Assembly: GCA_021464415.1 (NCBI GenBank)
Contig: JAKCWG010000579.1
Location: 36,001-100,000 of the forward strand
Direction: 5' to 3'
DNA from: Lonicera japonica
Lineage: Eukaryota; Streptophyta; Magnoliopsida; Dipsacales; Caprifoliaceae
Length of the DNA: 64,000 nucleotides
Shown: piece by piece, positions 61,073-64,000 of the stretch
Layout: every line of letters starts with the position of its first letter
How positions within the stretch are numbered: position 1 is the stretch's first letter
Position numbers and translations under genes: made by a program
The notes under the pieces: generated by a model
What the model saw: the letters and a program-made list of their open reading frames with translations, nothing else
What the model was told of the DNA's origin: nothing
Database searches by the model: none

Positions 61073-62390
61073 AATAAGGACACTTTTCATAATATTAATT
61101 TATTTTAAAGAAAATAATAAATGTTGATGAACAAAAATACTCTGATATAATTCCCTCTCCCTCACCCTTCTCTCTCTCTTACATAAATATAAACCGTTTA
61201 TATATAAATTCATTTATATATAAACCAAGCATTGTATGTTGTTGGTGCTGCTAATGCACCTTTCAACAACATTTTTTCTTCTTCTTCTTCTTCTTCTTCG
61301 TTTAATGAATTTTCTCTCTCTCTAGATCTTTTTTTTTGTAAAAGTGTGTCTCTCTCCTCTTACTCTCTCTAGATCTCTGATGTGAGACAGAGAGAGAGTT
61401 TGAAATTATGCGGGAAATGTTTCTTCGATGGGACTGAGGGGAAGGGGAGGCGGAAGAGGCTTGATGATTACTTGGATCTAGTTCTTCTCTCTGCAATTTG
61501 TGCGAAATTTGGTGGTAAAGGAGAAAAGGTAAATCATAGATGAAATTGAAGGAGTTTGAGCTGGAGTGTCCAATTGATGATGAATCGAAGGCGTTCATGG
61601 AGGTTTCGAGAACATAGAAGATTAAGGAAGATGTTTATTTTGACAAAGATTTGGATTTGATTGGAGGTGTGCGAGATGAAGATTTCATCAGTTTTTTTAT
61701 TTTTTTTATTGGTGCTAAAACTGATTTAGCACCATTGGTGTGCTGAAATAGATTTGTGCTAAACCTTCTGGTTAGTGCTCACAAGGTGCTAAATGCATTT
61801 AGCACCTTCTAGTTGGTGCTCAAAAAGTGCTCCAGGTGGTGCTAAATGTATTTAGTACCTTCTGATTGTGCATTTAACATCTTCTGGTTATTGTTCAGAA
61901 GGTGTTAAATGCATTTAGCACCTTCTGGTTACTGTTCAGGTGGTGCTAAATGCATTTAGCACTTTCTGATTGTGCATTTAGCACTTTCTGATTGTGCATT
62001 TAACATCTTCTGGTTATTGTTCAGAAGGTGCTAAATGCATTTAGCACCTTTTGAAAATTGTTCAGAAGGTGCTAAATGTATTTAGCACCTTCTGGTTGTG
62101 CATTTAGCATCTTCTGGTTATTGTTCAGAAGGTGCTAAATGCATTTAGCACCTTCTGGTTGGTGCTCAGAAAGTGCTAAATGTATTTAGCACCTTTTGGT
62201 TGTACATTTAGCATTTTTTGGTTGGTGCTCAGAAGGTGCTAAATGCATTTAGTATCTTTTGGTTGATGTTAGTGTCATAATGAGACGTGAGATATTATAA
62301 GGAAGGGGTATTAGTGTATTTTTTATATAATGTCCTTAATTTACATTGCTAATTTTTAAGTGTCCTTTATATTATTATTAGAATAAGCCT
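61073..62390. mobile_element. candidate non-autonomous element around a palindromic satellite
   Basis: Left AATAAGGACACTTTTCATAA and the reverse complement of the right side, TATAAAGGACACTTAAAAAT, are similar, and both continue into ATTA.GGACA/AAAAATAC.CT..TAA-like motifs before a C-rich segment. Between them are a pyrimidine-rich leader-like stretch (61156-61390), a purine-rich stretch, and the satellite. Borders and duplications are unclear, so this is tentative. The open frame at 61302-61598 (-) has no recognised domain. Confidence 0.3.
61711..62264. repeat. tandem palindromic satellite
   Basis: About nine copies of a palindrome whose half is AAGGTGCTAAATG (e.g. 61783-61808 is perfect over 26 bp) are joined by spacers such as CTGGTTATTGTTCAG or CTGGTTGGTGCTCAG. 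Spacing is about 41 bp or multiples. Variants carry TGTATT for TGCATT at the centre. The array starts with a related but shorter palindrome, GGTGCTAAAACTG..TTTAGCACC, at 61711-61733. No coding content. Confidence 0.88.
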
Positions 62391-62520
62391 TTATGTCTAA
62401 TTGCCTCTATATACATTCCCTTATATATATATATATGGAAGAGTTTTCAATGGTTACCTTCTCTCTCTACCCATAGATGGGTACTGACATAATTAATGGA
62501 CATTGATGAGTTGGCATATC

Positions 62521-62546
62521 CCTTAACCTGTTATAGCAGGTTAAGG
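62521..62546. repeat. perfect 10-bp hairpin
   Basis: CCTTAACCTG and CAGGTTAAGG flank a 6-base loop TTATAG. It is followed by a T-run at 62558-62573 and lies about 330 bases before the ATG of the gene at 62877. Confidence 0.7.
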
Positions 62547-62751
62547 TGACCGGATCTTTTTTTTTTTTTTTTTAATTAATCTTTTAGATTCTTTAAAGAT
62601 TCCATTTGCCAAACAGACTTGGTATAACCCAATTCCGGATTAGGATAAGTGCACATGGGTGTTTTAGTCATTTCAGTTTTATAGTTAATTAATGGCATAT
62701 GTTTATAGGAAATAACACTTCAAAATAGATTTGAGTTTGATTTTTCATCTC

Positions 62752-62758
62752 TATATAT
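62752..62758 (+). promoter_or_regulatory. TATA box of the gene at 62877
   Basis: TATATAT lies 125 bases before the ATG; the implied leader of about 95 nt is pyrimidine-rich, then has GAGAGAGAAAG. Confidence 0.4.
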
Positions 62759-62876
62759 CATGTTACATTTTACGTACAACTCTACTTTCTTTGCTTTTTG
62801 TTTGTTTATTTTTTTTGTCTGAGTCTTTGAGAGAGAAAGAAAAGTAAAATACAGAGCTGCTTCTTCTGCTTCTAAG

Positions 62877-63764
62877 ATGAGATCTGTTGGAGCATCACAG
62901 CAAGTTCCAACAAGATCACGTAACTACCGGAGAAGATCAAGAGAGATCGTAGACAATGCTCGCCGATATTTTTTCCCTAAAAAGTCTGAGGGATCATCAT
63001 CATTAAGATTCAAGAATCGAGGCAGAACCAGTCGTACGAAGCTTGATCTGTGTTCCTCACACGGTTTTTTGGTAATATTTGTGTATAGTCTGCTTGTTTT
63101 TTTTTTTTTTTTCCTGTATTCGAGAATTGCTTAACATGTTTCCCTATTTTAACCAATAATATCTGTACATCTTAAATTATTAGGATTGTGCCAGTAATGG
63201 AAATGTTAGTCTAATTGAAGATGACGATGTCCCAATACCGCCTTGGACCTTTCTTATTCCAGACCAAGATGGTGATCCAATGACTATAAATATACCATCA
63301 GATGTTAACATGAACAATATGCAGATTCCAGAACATGTTAGATTTGTAAGTGGATATGTTTTTTAATGTTTGTTCTTACTTTTTCCTTTTATATATATAT
63401 TTTTATTATCCTATGTTTGATACATAATATAATTTTACAAATGTAGGTTAGTGTTGAGAAAGTGTCTACCTTGCTGAGAATGATTGTTGGGTTGCAAAAC
63501 ATACTAGTTTCGAAGATGCTAGAATCGAGAGATAGGTTGAATGCTTCTAACGTTGTAATACATGAGTTACGACGTCGTATTGTAAGTACCGTTTGATCTG
63601 ATTATAGGAGTATTTAATGTACTTGGTTGATTAATAACATAAAACTTATTTTTTATTTGTTTCCTTTGCAGCAAGAATATGAAGGCAATCAAAACAGAAA
63701 TGGAGATGAGGAAGATGGATTGGTGACAAGTGAAGTAGTGCCCGGAGCCGGAGGTGGACGTTGA
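62877..63764 (+). CDS. unrecognised 194-residue protein, four exons
   Basis: Exons 62877-63071, 63184-63345, 63447-63581 and 63672-63764 have clean GT-AG borders and each is a whole number of codons (65, 54, 45, 30 plus stop), so all three introns are phase 0. The product starts MRSVGASQQVPTRSRNYRRR and has a strongly basic N-terminal third (possible nuclear or nucleic-acid-binding region), an acidic/proline middle (EDDDVPIPPWTFLIPDQDGD), a helical leucine/valine-rich segment (VEKVSTLLRMIVGLQNILVS through VIHELRRRIQEYE) that could form a coiled coil, and a Glu/Gly-rich end. No membrane segment or signal peptide. I do not recognise the family; the ATG is chosen because it is the first in frame after the leader. 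AATAAA at 63798 is a possible poly(A) signal. It could be a host gene or a gene carried by an element. Confidence 0.7.
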
Positions 63765-63797
63765 TTATGAAAGATATTTTTATTTATTTGCTGGTGA

Positions 63798-63803
63798 AAT
63801 AAA
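63798..63803 (+). terminator. polyadenylation signal after the 194-residue gene
   Basis: AATAAA 34 bases after the stop codon, followed by AT-rich DNA. Confidence 0.4.
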
Positions 63804-64000
63804 AACTATAATATCATTAATGCATTGAAGTCTCATGTATATATGTATTTTTATTTTTATTTAAGACCCAGCTGGATATTGAAACAGCTTATTTGAGGAA
63901 ATATAGAATTTGTATTTTTGTCTTTTAAGTCTCATCAGTCAAATTTATCTTTAAGACGCAAATGGGTTTAATTAACAAAGATTTTGATAAAATTTAATTG
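63804..64000. other. AT-rich DNA to the window end
   Basis: Nothing recognised. Confidence 0.5.

Noticed and set aside
61302..61598. 98-codon Ser/Arg-rich open frame on the minus strand
   Set aside because: It is the translation of pyrimidine/purine-rich low-complexity DNA; no start context, intron or domain supports it.

Overview
The window is a stretch of a dicot plant nuclear genome. It is AT-rich, its genes have GT-AG introns and plant gene structures, and it is crowded with plant-type mobile elements: L1-type LINEs, a Ty3/Gypsy-derived element, a TRIM, hAT, PIF/Harbinger, Mutator-like and Stowaway-like elements, and tRNA-derived SINEs. I cannot name the species.

Four loci carry recognisable or well-formed coding exons. 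(1) 14026-24207 (+) is an intact five-exon NADPH-type aldo-keto reductase of 346 residues. Its introns are swollen by a Harbinger-like element, a Stowaway-like element, a SINE and two LINE copies. (2) 25519-32367 (-) is a two-exon BAHD acyltransferase resembling the Arabidopsis GLAUCE protein. It has a 5.4-kb intron and a one-base frameshift in exon 1. (3) 49111-about 59990 (+) keeps all 13 exons of a GH1 beta-glucosidase of the BGLU42 type, but at least five separate frame-breaking lesions make it a pseudogene as read here. (4) 62877-63764 (+) is an intact four-exon gene for a 194-residue protein I do not recognise; all its introns are phase 0. Two weaker exon-like pieces lie at 959-1167 and 4800-5026.

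Layout: 1-3100 holds LINE tails. 3900-6540 has LTR/TRIM-like remnants and a 1.1-kb hAT element. 6540-13800 is AT-rich intergenic DNA with a SINE, a Mutator-like MITE, degenerate tandem repeats and a cluster of ACGT motifs. 13800-24280 is the reductase. 24500-32480 holds the acyltransferase and its repeat-filled intron. 32500-37290 is nearly featureless. 37291-39020 is a five-copy tandem array with a (GA)n-poly(G) tract in each unit. 39039-40359 has a Harbinger-like MITE and a hAT element. 40377-47257 is a palindromic Gypsy-derived insertion. 47908-48837 has a MITE and a hAT element with a perfect 8-bp target duplication. 49111-59990 is the beta-glucosidase pseudogene. 61073-62390 is a candidate element around a palindromic satellite. 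62877-63764 is the unknown gene.

The most unusual structure is 40377-47257. It has two head-to-head arms (LTR, primer-binding site, gag), one in each orientation, plus a 185-bp direct LTR tail, all inside one 5-bp duplication (CACCG). Both arms carry the same two stop codons, so it looks like one aberrant reverse-transcription product rather than two insertions. A complete 474-bp TRIM with its own 5-bp duplication is nested inside it. The genes do not form a pathway visible from the sequence; each encodes or encoded an unrelated enzyme or an unknown protein.
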